In this document: piece by piece, positions 52,672 through 61,621 of the stretch
How positions within the stretch are numbered: position 1 is the first letter of the stretch
Layout of the letters: every line of letters begins with the position of its first letter
DNA from: Caldilineaceae bacterium
GTDB lineage: Bacteria; Chloroflexota; Anaerolineae; Caldilineales; Caldilineaceae
Assembly (NCBI GenBank): GCA_018003515.1
Contig: JAGNDO010000011.1
Location: forward strand, 1 to 64,000
Direction: 5' to 3'
DNA length: 64,000 nucleotides
Notes under the pieces: model-generated
The model's input: only the letters and a program-made list of their open reading frames with translations
Told to the model about the DNA's origin: nothing
Databases searched by the model: none
Made by a program: the position numbers and the translations under genes

Positions 52672-54489
52672 ATGTCTGATACCCCCAGCCAAGAAAAGAG
52701 CAGTCAGCCAGGCATGTTTGGTTTTTGGGGCACGGCCCGGCACAATTGTGCACTCATCGACCGTTACCAAATCAATCTGATCGTGAGCCTCGCCCATGGC
52801 GGCATACTGTCGGCCAAGGTGACTGATGTGGCGTGGACGATAATGGCCGGCCAGCCCTGTCCACCCATCGTCTACACCAACATTGGGCAAGAGAAGAAGA
52901 TGTACTATTACGAGTGGTGTAGGGCCAACGGCATTCAAGGCATATTGGATGAAATGGGACCAAGTCAAAAGCAGATTGATCAGTTCACCGCCTGGCTTCC
53001 CAATCAAGAGGCGTGGTTGGACGAATTGCGCAACCAGGTCGAAGCGGTTATGGGAGGGGGCGCTAGCCCCAAAGCCATCCTTGTGGTGGACGAGAGAGGC
53101 GTCTCGAAGGTTACCCTGATCCTTGCCAGCCGCCTGCTCACGCTTCTGTATCCTGAGTGCAAAATCACATGGTCAGACAGCCAAGATAATGGTTGGCGAG
53201 GTGAACTGGCCGATGTCTGGATGAAACGTCACTATCCAGACATCCTGGAGCGGATAGAGATGGATGACCGAGTGGGCAAACTGCGCCTGACTGGTTCTCA
53301 ATCTCTCTGTCGAATTGCATCGGGCACTGAGGACATCGATTCTTTCTCCCTCTCTTTTCGCCCTTTGAGTGTGGAGAATGAATGCGTCCAGTTTCTCACC
53401 AAGTATCTCCCAGCTGAGGTGTGGCTGTCCATGCCCGGCGAGATGGAGGCACTTGTGTTGGACGAAGTGGCCGAGTTGGCGCGTCACGCCTCTCTGGCCG
53501 ATGCACGATCACTGCTTGAAAGGCGCAATCAGGATTGGATTCCTGTTGATGAAGATGAGGAAGATCTGGATGACGAAAACGATTCTGTGGAGTGGGACAT
53601 GGAGGCGTTTCTTGCCATCATCGCTCAATCAAAAAACGAACCGGATGGAGACGAACAAGCGAACCAGAAACGCAACCTTTGGGTGCCGGTCGGCCACGAC
53701 TTTCGTCTCAATGCCGGCGAAGTCCAGCGTCAGGAGAACGTCCTCTCCGTTATCCCACCGGAAGTTTCCCTGTTCGACCAACTCTGTGCCTGGCTAATCG
53801 AGCAACCAGACCCGACCATCGGCTATCCAGCTTGGGCCTTGGGCATCGGCGCAACCGGCCTCTGCTTGCGCTGGGGCACCTACCTCTGCGTCCTCCTGGA
53901 CGAGACGAAGCCTCTTGATCCCCGCATTGCTGAACCCGCAGCCAGCATGATCGACGACCAGGAGATGAAACGAATCAACCTGGAAGCCTCCGGAAATCTG
54001 GCCCGCCTGCTGGTTCGTTTGCACACGGATGAACCGGCCACCTGGGATCTCCTGCGCCGCGCCTACACCTATCTCCCCATGCCCCAGCGCCGGGTCACCC
54101 GAAACACAGAGAGCTGTGAGCAGATCCTGGGCAACTTGATCACCTTCCACCAGCAACACCCATCCAGCCCCCTGCCTGAGTATCCCTACCGCACCCTGGC
54201 CAACGCCATTATCAACCTGGCCTATCGCAACGGACCCATCGAAGAGATCCACGCTGGGAAGGCAGGGACTTATTCCCTGACCCATCGGCGCATGACCTCG
54301 CGCCAGGCCGGCAAGGTGATGCGGTTCACTGCCGAACGACTCACCGGCATTGTCGGAGCATGTGCCCTTTGGGATGACCGCTTCTCTCAGCTACCCCCCT
54401 GGCCCCAACGGGTGGTTGGGCTATCGTCGGCCTTCTTCTATCCCCGCGCATGGTCGCTCACGCAGGAGAGTGCGATCCTGACTTGGTGA
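52672..54489 (+). CDS. PRTase-fold protein, copy 3 (degenerate loop)
   Basis: 605 residues. NCALIDRYQINLIVSLAHGG and IVYTNIGQEK align with copy 2, but the loop reads ILVVDERGVSKVTL (about 137-150): the glycine/threonine part is lost, so PRPP binding is doubtful. An acidic linker (about 287-325, DEDEEDLDDEND) separates it from a helical C-terminal domain unlike that of copy 1. Copies 2 and 3 share a long SGTEDIDSFSLSFRPLS block. AAGGAG precedes the ATG. It may be a regulatory or scaffolding subunit. Confidence 0.65.
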   Translation: MSDTPSQEKSSQPGMFGFWGTARHNCALIDRYQINLIVSLAHGGILSAKVTDVAWTIMAGQPCPPIVYTNIGQEKKMYYYEWCRANGIQGILDEMGPSQKQIDQFTAWLPNQEAWLDELRNQVEAVMGGGASPKAILVVDERGVSKVTLILASRLLTLLYPECKITWSDSQDNGWRGELADVWMKRHYPDILERIEMDDRVGKLRLTGSQSLCRIASGTEDIDSFSLSFRPLSVENECVQFLTKYLPAEVWLSMPGEMEALVLDEVAELARHASLADARSLLERRNQDWIPVDEDEEDLDDENDSVEWDMEAFLAIIAQSKNEPDGDEQANQKRNLWVPVGHDFRLNAGEVQRQENVLSVIPPEVSLFDQLCAWLIEQPDPTIGYPAWALGIGATGLCLRWGTYLCVLLDETKPLDPRIAEPAASMIDDQEMKRINLEASGNLARLLVRLHTDEPATWDLLRRAYTYLPMPQRRVTRNTESCEQILGNLITFHQQHPSSPLPEYPYRTLANAIINLAYRNGPIEEIHAGKAGTYSLTHRRMTSRQAGKVMRFTAERLTGIVGACALWDDRFSQLPPWPQRVVGLSSAFFYPRAWSLTQESAILTW

Positions 54490-54532
54490 TAGGCCCACAG
54501 ACTATTCGATTCAAGTCCGCTGCATCGTATGT

Positions 54533-54561
54533 TTGCCATGACCTGCAAAATCACGTAAAAT
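54533..54561 (+). promoter_or_regulatory. Promoter of the AbiE toxin-antitoxin operon
   Basis: TTGCCA (54533-54538), 17-base spacer, TAAAAT (54556-54561). Confidence 0.7.
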
Positions 54562-54562
54562 A

Positions 54563-54579
54563 CTTATATTCACTATAAG
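54563..54579. promoter_or_regulatory. Inverted repeat, likely AbiEi operator
   Basis: CTTATA (54563-54568) and TATAAG (54574-54579) with TTCAC between, just downstream of the -10 box and overlapping the RBS area (AAGGAG at 54577). AbiEi antitoxins repress their own operons by binding inverted repeats. Confidence 0.5.
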
Positions 54580-54590
54580 GAGTTTGCGTG

Positions 54591-55208
54591 ATGGTCCAAA
54601 ATGTCCACGAAAACAGACAACGCCTCTACGAGATCGCCGACGCCCAGGGCGGCTATTTCACCGCGGCTCAGGCCCTTTCTGCCGGATACGCCTACAGCCA
54701 GCAACACTTTCATCGCAACAGCGGAGCCTGGCTGACCGTGGGGCGAGGACTCTTCCGCCTGCGCGCCTATCCAGATGGTGACCGGGAGGATCTGATCCGC
54801 TGGTCTCTGTGGAGCCACAACCGGGCGGGCGTGCCCCAGGCCGTCGTCTCCCACGAAAGTGCCCTGACCGTACATGGACTGAGCGATGTGATGCCCGCCA
54901 ACATTCATCTGACCGTGCCGTCCACTTTTCGCAAACGGGTGCCGCCGGGCTGCATTCTGCATCAAGACCATCTGAAGCCGGGTGATTGGGAAGAGCGGCT
55001 GGGCTATCGGGTCACCACGCCCCTGCGTACCCTGGTGGACGGGGCGGAGGGCACGCTGAGTCAGGAGCATCTGGCCCGGGCCGTGCAGGATGCCCTGGAC
55101 CTAGGGATGGTACAACGGCAGGCTCTGGCTTCTGCGTCGTGCTCTGCGCAGGCCCGACAGCGTCTTGACCAAGCCATGCAGTATGCCAATATGATGCAGG
55201 AGCTATGA
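54591..55208 (+). CDS. AbiEi-family antitoxin/transcriptional regulator
   Basis: 205 residues. N-terminal winged helix (RLYEIADAQGGYFTAAQALSAGYAYSQQHFHR), then a central domain with VSHESALTVHGLSDVMPANIHLTVP, the usual AbiEi_4/COG5340 pattern. It neutralises the nucleotidyltransferase encoded immediately downstream and represses the operon. ATG 54591 has the better spacing to AAGGAG; GTG 54588 is just upstream. The stop overlaps the toxin start. Confidence 0.88.
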   Translation: MVQNVHENRQRLYEIADAQGGYFTAAQALSAGYAYSQQHFHRNSGAWLTVGRGLFRLRAYPDGDREDLIRWSLWSHNRAGVPQAVVSHESALTVHGLSDVMPANIHLTVPSTFRKRVPPGCILHQDHLKPGDWEERLGYRVTTPLRTLVDGAEGTLSQEHLARAVQDALDLGMVQRQALASASCSAQARQRLDQAMQYANMMQEL

Positions 55209-56128
55209 TGATCGGCAGCTATGCAACGCCCCACGCTTTCCGCACCGCCCTGGAAGCCCGGCTGCGCAACCTCTCACTGGAGCAGGGCACGGATCTGCAA
55301 CGACTCCGCCGGCAAGTCGCTTTCGAGCGGCTGTTGGCCCGGCTGTTCCGCGAGCAGGATGCCCGTTCGGCTGAGCTCACGTCGATGCCCTGGCTGCTCA
55401 AGGGCGGCTATGCCTTGGAGCTACGCCTGCCAGATCGGTCAAGGTCCACGGTGGATCTGGACTTTTCTGTACCCAACCCCGCAGGCTTCCCCTCTTTGAC
55501 CGGTGACGACGAGACCTTGTCGGCGACCCAGGCGGTCTATGAATCCCTACAGCGTTCAGTCGATCACGAGATGGGCGACGGATTTCAGTTTGTTATTCGC
55601 CGTCCCAAGGTGGAGCAGACTGGTGCGCCCCAGGGCGGGTTCCGCTGTTCTGTGGAGGCTCGGTTGGCGGGGAGGGTCTTTGCCAGCTTCCATCTGGACA
55701 TCGGTCTGGGGGATCCGGTCCTGACCGTGCCCGAGTGGATTGAAGGCAGCCATTTGTTGGACTTCGCAGACATCCCACCGGCGCGCATTGCCCTCTATCC
55801 CCTGTCCCAACACTTTGCCGAAAAGATCGCCGCCTACACATTTCCCTGGCAAGGCCGAGAGAACACACGGGTCAAGGATCTGGTCGATCTGGTGCTGCTC
55901 ATCGATTCGGGCCTTCTGGAACCGACCGCGCTCAAGCGGGCGTTGGCAGCCACCTTTGCCTCACGCCCCGCCCAGAGGATTCCTGCCAACCTGCCCTCGC
56001 CGCCGCTTTCGTGGCAGGGGCCTTTCCAGCAGATGGCGGAGGAACTCCTGCTCCCCGTAGTCGATCTGGATGCCGCCTATGTCTTGGTCGAGGAATATTG
56101 GCAGCGTCATGGACTTGGCGGGTCTTGA
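55205..56128 (+). CDS. AbiEii-family nucleotidyltransferase toxin
   Basis: 307 residues. The nucleotidyltransferase core is LKGGYALELRLPDRSRSTVDLDF (about 65-90), with the GG..TxDLDF signature. ARIALYPLSQHFAEKIAAYT and RVKDLVDLVLLID complete the AbiEii pattern. The toxin is thought to inactivate tRNA or another target by nucleotide addition until phage infection or antitoxin loss. Two ATG codons stand at 55205 and 55208; the second has better RBS spacing. Confidence 0.88.
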   Translation: MMIGSYATPHAFRTALEARLRNLSLEQGTDLQRLRRQVAFERLLARLFREQDARSAELTSMPWLLKGGYALELRLPDRSRSTVDLDFSVPNPAGFPSLTGDDETLSATQAVYESLQRSVDHEMGDGFQFVIRRPKVEQTGAPQGGFRCSVEARLAGRVFASFHLDIGLGDPVLTVPEWIEGSHLLDFADIPPARIALYPLSQHFAEKIAAYTFPWQGRENTRVKDLVDLVLLIDSGLLEPTALKRALAATFASRPAQRIPANLPSPPLSWQGPFQQMAEELLLPVVDLDAAYVLVEEYWQRHGLGGS

Positions 56129-56377
56129 GGCCGAAAGGCTGAAGTCAGCAGGCCGCTAGGCCGTCCAGCCGAGGCCGATAGGCCGACGATCCCCCGCAGG
56201 CCCAGCAGTCCCCGCTCCTCCGGTGGGGCCTGGACCCAGGCCGATAGGCCGCCAGGTCCGGCCACCCGAAGCGGGCGGTGGACAGGGGGCCGGAGGGGGG
56301 AAAGAAGCCGTCAGTCGAAAAAAGCGATCAGCCCATAGCCCAGTCTTTCTCTCCCCACGCCGAACCTCACTCCTCAT
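56129..56377. other. GC-rich spacer with AGGCCGATAGGCCG repeats
   Basis: No gene. AGGCCGATAGGCCG occurs near 56,173 and again near 56,239, and a related GGCCGCTAGGCCG at about 56,151. Next to them lies AGCCGTCAGTCG (56,307), a piece of the structured intergenic repeat family. No coding potential is evident; the promoter of the mutasome operon begins at 56,378. Confidence 0.6.
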
Positions 56378-56406
56378 TTGACAATAGAACATTAGTTCTA
56401 TAAGAT
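56378..56406 (+). promoter_or_regulatory. SOS-controlled promoter of the mutasome operon
   Basis: TTGACA (56378-56383), 17-base spacer, TAAGAT (56401-56406). The spacer contains the palindrome TAGAAC-ATTA-GTTCTA (56385-56400), a GAAC-N4-GTTC type LexA box. Repressor binding would cover the promoter completely. Confidence 0.8.
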
Positions 56407-56480
56407 CACCCACACCCTCCGCTGCATCGTCCTCCTCATCGTACCCGTTGACCCACCCCATCCCAACCTGGAATTGTCCC

Positions 56481-57254
56481 ATGGCCAACGCCAAACGTCG
56501 GCGGCTGGAGAGTACGGTCGCCGCCATTCAGCAGCGCTACGGGGTACGCGCCCTGCGCGTGGCCCGTGATCTGCCTAAAGTCTCCCTGCCCGCCACCATC
56601 GCCACGGGCTTTGCCGATTTGGACGCCATGACCGGCTGCCGGGGGGTGCCCCTGGGGGCCATCACCCTGCTCACCGGCCCCAGCACGTCGGGCAAGCTGA
56701 CCGTGGCCTACAAAACCCTTGCAGCGGCCCAACAGAATGGCCGCCACCCCGTCGCCCTCATAGACCTAACCCACAGCACGGACCCGGATTATCTGGCCCG
56801 CTGCGGCGTGGATCTAGAACACCTGCTCCTGGTGCGCCCCGGTCCGGAGACGCCCATCGACACCCTGGTGTTGGATCTGGTGCGCAGTCGCCATTTGCGT
56901 TTGCTTTTCGTGGACAGCCTGGCAGATCTGCCGCCCCACATGGTGGCCCGCTGGGCACAAGGGCTGGACGGATTGGCCCTGGTCCTGCGGGAGGAGAACT
57001 GCGCCCTGCTCTGCGTGGACGAACCCGCACCTCCCTGGCGACGCTGGCTCAACCTGGACCCCGGTGTACCTCTGCGCCGCCGAGCTGCCCTGCACCTAGA
57101 GATGCAGCGGGAGCGCTGGCTTATCCAGGATGGGGATCTGGTCGGCTATCAGGCCCAGGCCCGGCTGCGCTATAGCCGCTGGCGTCCCGGCCATGCCACG
57201 GCTCCGGTTTCGATTCACTTTAACGGTACGGTCAAAGCAGCGGTTAGCTGGTGA
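56481..57254 (+). CDS. imuA: ImuA-like RecA-fold protein of the SOS mutasome
   Basis: 257 residues. LPATIATGFADLDAMTG and GVPLGAITLLTGPSTSGKLTVAYKT (Walker A about 73-82, GPSTSGKL lacks the Lys-Thr/Ser pair at the last position) belong to RecA-fold proteins; LRLLFVDSLADLPP is the Walker B. It lacks the RecA DNA-binding loops. Its position ahead of an ImuB and DnaE2 gene identifies it as ImuA' of the mutasome. ATG 56481 lies about 75 bases after the promoter. Confidence 0.78.
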   Translation: MANAKRRRLESTVAAIQQRYGVRALRVARDLPKVSLPATIATGFADLDAMTGCRGVPLGAITLLTGPSTSGKLTVAYKTLAAAQQNGRHPVALIDLTHSTDPDYLARCGVDLEHLLLVRPGPETPIDTLVLDLVRSRHLRLLFVDSLADLPPHMVARWAQGLDGLALVLREENCALLCVDEPAPPWRRWLNLDPGVPLRRRAALHLEMQRERWLIQDGDLVGYQAQARLRYSRWRPGHATAPVSIHFNGTVKAAVSW

Positions 57255-57267
57255 GCAACCATTTGTC

Positions 57268-58239
57268 ATGTCCATTCTCTGTTGTGTCATACCCAAATTG
57301 AATGAGGATCTCCACACCTTGTCCGCCGTGTTGGGGGAATGGGGATTGCCCGCAGAGTTGACCGATTGGGGCGGTTATGTGGATCTGTCCCGGATCACGC
57401 CGACCCGGTTGGAGGTGCGGGCGTTGGGCACGGAGTTGGGGCGAGGCGTGCGCATGGCCTCGGGTCGGGATGCGGCCCTGGGCTGGGCCATGCACAAGTT
57501 TACCGCTCGGGTGGCCGCTGCTCGTCCCGGCTCTCTGCGCATGGTGGACCCTGGCAAGGAGCGGGCCTTCCTGGCTCCCCTACCCATCACCCTGCTGCCC
57601 CTACCACCGGATGCTCAGGACACCCTGCGCTGGCTGGGTATCCGCACTCTGGGCCAGTTTGCCGATCTGCCCGCGGCCGGGGTGTGGGAACGTTTCGGCA
57701 AACCGGGCAAGCTGGCCCAACACTGGGCCAAAGGCGACGACGACCGGCCCGTCCAGCCCAGCCTGCGCGGCCTGCTCCCGCCGGTGACCGTGGACGTGGA
57801 TCCGCCCACGGATTGGTTGCCCCTGGATGATCTCATGGCCGGGTTGGGGCCGACTCTGGCCGGGTTGGCCGACGAGCTGACAGGCATTCGCCATCTGCGC
57901 CTGGAATTGGCGTTCGTGACCGGGGACCCCTGCACCGTGGACTTGATCAATGTGGAACCCATGGACAGCCCATTCCAGCTTGCCCAGCGCATGACCCACA
58001 AATTGAACGCTCAGATCTGGCCGGGGGAACTCTCCGCTATCACGGCCACGGTGCTGGATGTGGGCGAATTGTGCCCGCCCCAACTCACCCTCTTTCCCCT
58101 GGACGAAAAGCCGCCTCTCCCTCTGGCCGAGATGGCGGACCCCCTCACTGGACGATACGGAGCCATCTTCCACCGGGCGCAGATCAGCGATCCCACCCAT
58201 CCCCTGGCCGCAGGCCGCTGGCGGTTGACCACCCCATGA
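57268..58239 (+). CDS. imuB: ImuB-like Y-family polymerase (probably inactive)
   Basis: 323 residues, shorter than the usual roughly 480-530. PRTase-free; the start SILCCVIPKLNEDLHTL, LRTLGQFADLPAAGVWERFGKPG (helix-hairpin-helix) and C-terminal little-finger-like domain are recognised. No catalytic DxD pair of a Y-family palm is seen, so it is likely a non-catalytic adaptor linking ImuA, DnaE2 and the beta clamp. ATG 57268 is preferred over the longer upstream open frame, which overlaps imuA. It ends overlapping the next ATG (ATGA). Confidence 0.7.
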   Translation: MSILCCVIPKLNEDLHTLSAVLGEWGLPAELTDWGGYVDLSRITPTRLEVRALGTELGRGVRMASGRDAALGWAMHKFTARVAAARPGSLRMVDPGKERAFLAPLPITLLPLPPDAQDTLRWLGIRTLGQFADLPAAGVWERFGKPGKLAQHWAKGDDDRPVQPSLRGLLPPVTVDVDPPTDWLPLDDLMAGLGPTLAGLADELTGIRHLRLELAFVTGDPCTVDLINVEPMDSPFQLAQRMTHKLNAQIWPGELSAITATVLDVGELCPPQLTLFPLDEKPPLPLAEMADPLTGRYGAIFHRAQISDPTHPLAAGRWRLTTP

Positions 58240-58499
58240 TGACCCGACTGTGGCCCGAGGGCGACCCCATCGACGTGACATTGGACCGAGCGCAGGAACC
58301 GGCGGCCTTCGCCTGGCAGGGACGCACGCACCCCGTCCGGCGCATCCGCCAACGCTGGCAGGTGGACAGCGAATGGTGGTCGCCGTCAGGCCGGGTATGG
58401 CGGGACTATGTGGCTATCACCACCGGGGACGGGCTGCTCTGCGTGCTCTTCCACGACCGGCTGGCGGAGGCATGGTTTTTGGAGAAGGTCTATGATTGA
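58236..58499 (+). CDS. Small accessory protein of the mutasome operon (DUF6504-like)
   Basis: 87 residues. Compact, beta-rich, with HPVRRIRQRWQVDSEWWSPSG and RVWRDYVAITTGDG; it fits the small DUF6504-type protein often found in imuB-dnaE2 operons, but I base this on the position and Trp-rich pattern. It overlaps imuB by 4 bases and dnaE2 by 8 (ATGATTGAG), which indicates strict translational coupling. Confidence 0.65.
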   Translation: MMTRLWPEGDPIDVTLDRAQEPAAFAWQGRTHPVRRIRQRWQVDSEWWSPSGRVWRDYVAITTGDGLLCVLFHDRLAEAWFLEKVYD

Positions 58500-61400
58500 G
58501 TACGCCGAACTCCACGCCCATAGCTACTTTTCGTTGTTGGATGGGGTATCGTCGCCGGAGGATCTGGTGGAACGGGCGGCGGCGTTGGGGCTGGCGGGAT
58601 TGGCCCTGACGGATCATGACAGTTTGGCCGGAGCCGTGCGTTTTCACCGAGCCGCCCAGGATGCGGGGCTGCATCCGGTCATCGGCGCGGAGGTGACGTT
58701 GGCCGACGGTCATCATCTGACGCTGTTGGCGGAGAACCAGACAGGGTATACCAATTTGTGTCGAATGATCACGGCAAGTAGACAAGGAGCGGGGGAGGAG
58801 GAGGCATGGGTGGGAAAGGTTGATCCAGCGCTCAGTTGGTGGGATCTGGGGGCATACAGCACCGGGTTGATCGCCTTGACCGGCTGTCGGCGGGGACCTG
58901 TGGCGAGACGGCTATTGGCCGGGGATGAGGCCGGGGCGTTGGCGGCGGCAGGACAGTTGCGGGAGATCTTCGGGCCGGACCATCTCTTCGTCGAATTGCA
59001 GCACCAATTTCGCCCGGACGATGATCGGTTGGTGCGTCAATTGTTGGGCGTGGCCCGGCGACTGGATATGCCCGTGCTGGCCACCAACAATGTTCACTAC
59101 GCCACGCCGGAGGATGCGCCCCTGCGGGATCTGCTGGTGGCCATCGACCATCTGCAAACCGTGGATGCCGCCCGCCGGGCCGGTCGTCTCTTCCCCAACC
59201 GCAGCTATGCCCTGACCTCCCCGGCAGAGATGGGTCGTCGTTTCAACGAGTGCCCCCAGGCTCTGCGCCACACGGTGCAAGTCGCCGAGAGATGCCAAAT
59301 CTCCTTGGATTTTGGTAACCGACGGCTCCCCCATTTTTCCACCCCAACGGGCCAAAGCGAATTCGAGCTACTCTACGAGCTTTGCCACACGGCCCTGCCC
59401 AAACGCTATCCCACCCTGATCCCGGCGGTACTCTCCCAGCTTGCCCACGAGTTGAGCGTGATCGACGGGGCCGGGCTGGCCGGGTATTTCCTGATCGTGT
59501 GGGACATCATGCGCTTTGCCCGCGCCCAGGGCATCCGCTGCCAGGGCCGGGGATCTGCGGCCAACTCCTTGGTCGCCTATCTTTTGGGCATCACCGCTGT
59601 GGACCCCCTGGCCCACAACCTGCTCTTCGAGCGCTTCCTCAGCCCGGACAAATTCACCGCCCCAGACATCGACCTGGACTTCGCCGCCGACCGCCGGGAA
59701 GAGGTGATCCAATACGTCTACGCCCGCTACGGCCCCGCCCACACGGCCATGGTCTGCAATGTGGTCACCTTTCGGGAGCGCAGTGCCATCCGGGATTGGG
59801 AGCGGGCAATGGGTGTCGGGGATTGGGGAGCAATTGACGCATCCTTGCCCGTCGTAATTCGCCCCTCACCTCAATCTCTAATCGGCCTCCCCCGTCATCT
59901 TTCCATCCACAGCGGGGGGATGTTGGTGACCGGTCCGTCCTTGGTGGAAGTCGTGCCCTTGGAACCGGCCACCATGCCGGGGCGGGTGGTGGTGCAGTGG
60001 GACAAGCACAGCGTGGAGGATGCGGGGCTGATCAAGATCGACCTGCTCAGTCTGCGTACCCTGGGCATGATCACTGAGGCGCTGGACCACATCGCCGCCA
60101 CGGGTGGGGAGGTGCCGGATCTGGACGCCTTGCCTCTGGACGACCCGGCCATCTTCGCCCTGTTGCAGCGGGGGGACACCATCGGCGCCTTCCAGGTGGA
60201 GAGCCGGGCGCAACAGCAGATGCTGCCCCGGCTGCGGCCCGAGCGCTTCGAGGACATCATCATCGAGGTGGCCATTGTGCGGCCCGGCCCCATCCAGGGC
60301 GGAGCCGTTCACCCCTACCTGCGTCGCCGGGCCGGGTTGGAGCCGGTCACCTACGCCCATCCCTGCCTGGAACCGGTGCTGGCTGAGACCTTGGGTGTAC
60401 TGCTCTTTCAGGAACAGGCTCTGCGGGTGGCCGTGGCTGCCGCGGACTTCACCCCCGGCGAGGCGGACCTCCTGCGCCGTGCCCTCTCTCGGGCCAAGGA
60501 CGAGGCGGATCTCCTGCCAATGCGAGAGCGCTTCGTGCAGGGGGCGTTGGCCAAGAACATCAACGAAGTGGACGCCCACGCCGTCTTCGACCAGTTGGCG
60601 GGTTTTGCAGGCTACGGCTTTTGCAAATCCCACGCCGCCGGGTTCGCCCTGATCGCCTACCAGACTTTGTGGCTCAAGCGCTACCATCACCCCGCCTTTG
60701 CCTGTGCCCTGCTCAACCACCAGCCCATGGGCTTCTACTCCCCGGAGGTATTGGTCGGAGATGCCCAGCGCCACGGAGTCATCTTCCTGCCCGTGGAGGT
60801 GAACCGAAGTGGATGGAAATGTGGGATGGAGAAAATACAGAAGAGGTGGGGCGTGCGCATGGGCTTGCAAGGGGTGAAAGGATTGGGAGAGGCGGCTTGG
60901 GGGCGCATCGAGGCGGGCCGGGCGGCGGGACCGTTCGACGATCTGGCCGACTTCTGCCGCCGTACCCGGCTGCCCCAGGATCGAGTCACGGCGCTGATTC
61001 GGGTCGGGGCCATGGACGCGTTCGGCGAGCGGCGGCAGTTGCTCTGGCAGTTGGGTAGCCTGGACTATCGTCCCCAAAGTCTGGAGATGACCGTGGCCGA
61101 GGAGCCGGTGGATCTGCCGGAACTGGACGACCTAGTCCGCACTTTGTGGGAGTATGAACTACTGGGCCTCTCCACAGACAGCCATTTGCTGGCCCATCAC
61201 CGGCCTGCCCTGCGCCGGGCCGGGGTGTCCGCCACCTGGGAGGTCAAGCAGGCCGAGGCCGGGCGACGGATGCGGGTAGCGGGATTGGCCGTGATCCGGC
61301 AGCGTCCGGCCACGGCCAAGGGCATGGTCTTTCTGTCGTTGGAGGATGAGAGCGGTCTGCTGGACGTGGTGATTCGACCCGATGTCTACGAACGGGTGCG

Positions 61401-61506
61401 TGGGGTGATCCACGCCCATCCACTGTTATTGGTCAGTGGGCTAGTCCAGCGGGCGGGGAGGTCGGTCAGCCTGTTGGCCGGGAAGGTGATGGGCTTGGGG
61501 AGATGA
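58492..61506 (+). CDS. dnaE2: Error-prone DNA polymerase III alpha subunit
   Basis: 1,004 residues, the usual length of DnaE2. N-terminal PHP domain (AELHAHSYFSLLDG). Palm motifs: CQGRGSAANSLVAYLLGI (about 350-366), PDIDLDFAADRREEV (about 391-405, catalytic Asp pair) and later IDLLSLRTLGMI. C-terminal HhH and OB region (MVFLSLEDESGLLDVVIRP). It carries out damage-induced mutagenic synthesis with ImuA/ImuB. MIEYAEL is the normal start and overlaps the preceding stop. Confidence 0.93.
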   Translation: MIEYAELHAHSYFSLLDGVSSPEDLVERAAALGLAGLALTDHDSLAGAVRFHRAAQDAGLHPVIGAEVTLADGHHLTLLAENQTGYTNLCRMITASRQGAGEEEAWVGKVDPALSWWDLGAYSTGLIALTGCRRGPVARRLLAGDEAGALAAAGQLREIFGPDHLFVELQHQFRPDDDRLVRQLLGVARRLDMPVLATNNVHYATPEDAPLRDLLVAIDHLQTVDAARRAGRLFPNRSYALTSPAEMGRRFNECPQALRHTVQVAERCQISLDFGNRRLPHFSTPTGQSEFELLYELCHTALPKRYPTLIPAVLSQLAHELSVIDGAGLAGYFLIVWDIMRFARAQGIRCQGRGSAANSLVAYLLGITAVDPLAHNLLFERFLSPDKFTAPDIDLDFAADRREEVIQYVYARYGPAHTAMVCNVVTFRERSAIRDWERAMGVGDWGAIDASLPVVIRPSPQSLIGLPRHLSIHSGGMLVTGPSLVEVVPLEPATMPGRVVVQWDKHSVEDAGLIKIDLLSLRTLGMITEALDHIAATGGEVPDLDALPLDDPAIFALLQRGDTIGAFQVESRAQQQMLPRLRPERFEDIIIEVAIVRPGPIQGGAVHPYLRRRAGLEPVTYAHPCLEPVLAETLGVLLFQEQALRVAVAAADFTPGEADLLRRALSRAKDEADLLPMRERFVQGALAKNINEVDAHAVFDQLAGFAGYGFCKSHAAGFALIAYQTLWLKRYHHPAFACALLNHQPMGFYSPEVLVGDAQRHGVIFLPVEVNRSGWKCGMEKIQKRWGVRMGLQGVKGLGEAAWGRIEAGRAAGPFDDLADFCRRTRLPQDRVTALIRVGAMDAFGERRQLLWQLGSLDYRPQSLEMTVAEEPVDLPELDDLVRTLWEYELLGLSTDSHLLAHHRPALRRAGVSATWEVKQAEAGRRMRVAGLAVIRQRPATAKGMVFLSLEDESGLLDVVIRPDVYERVRGVIHAHPLLLVSGLVQRAGRSVSLLAGKVMGLGR

Positions 61507-61518
61507 TTTAGCCCATCA

Positions 61519-61530
61519 GTTTTCGAAAAC
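61519..61530. promoter_or_regulatory. Upstream palindrome GTTTTCGAAAAC (possible second operator)
   Basis: A perfect 12-base palindrome with a central CG, as in LacI-family operators. It lies about 50 bases upstream of the main operator. Confidence 0.45.
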
Positions 61531-61554
61531 CCCCAAAAAAGCTTCAAAACCCTA

Positions 61555-61583
61555 TTGACAACACCGTTGAAAACGTTTACAAT
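61555..61583 (+). promoter_or_regulatory. Promoter of the LacI-family regulator
   Basis: TTGACA (61555-61560), 17-base spacer, TACAAT (61578-61583). TTGAAAACGTTTACAA (61567-61582), an operator of LacI/CcpA type, overlaps the -10 box. Confidence 0.75.
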
Positions 61584-61621
61584 TAGATTATCCATTTATT
61601 CAACTGAAAATAGGTCGCTTC

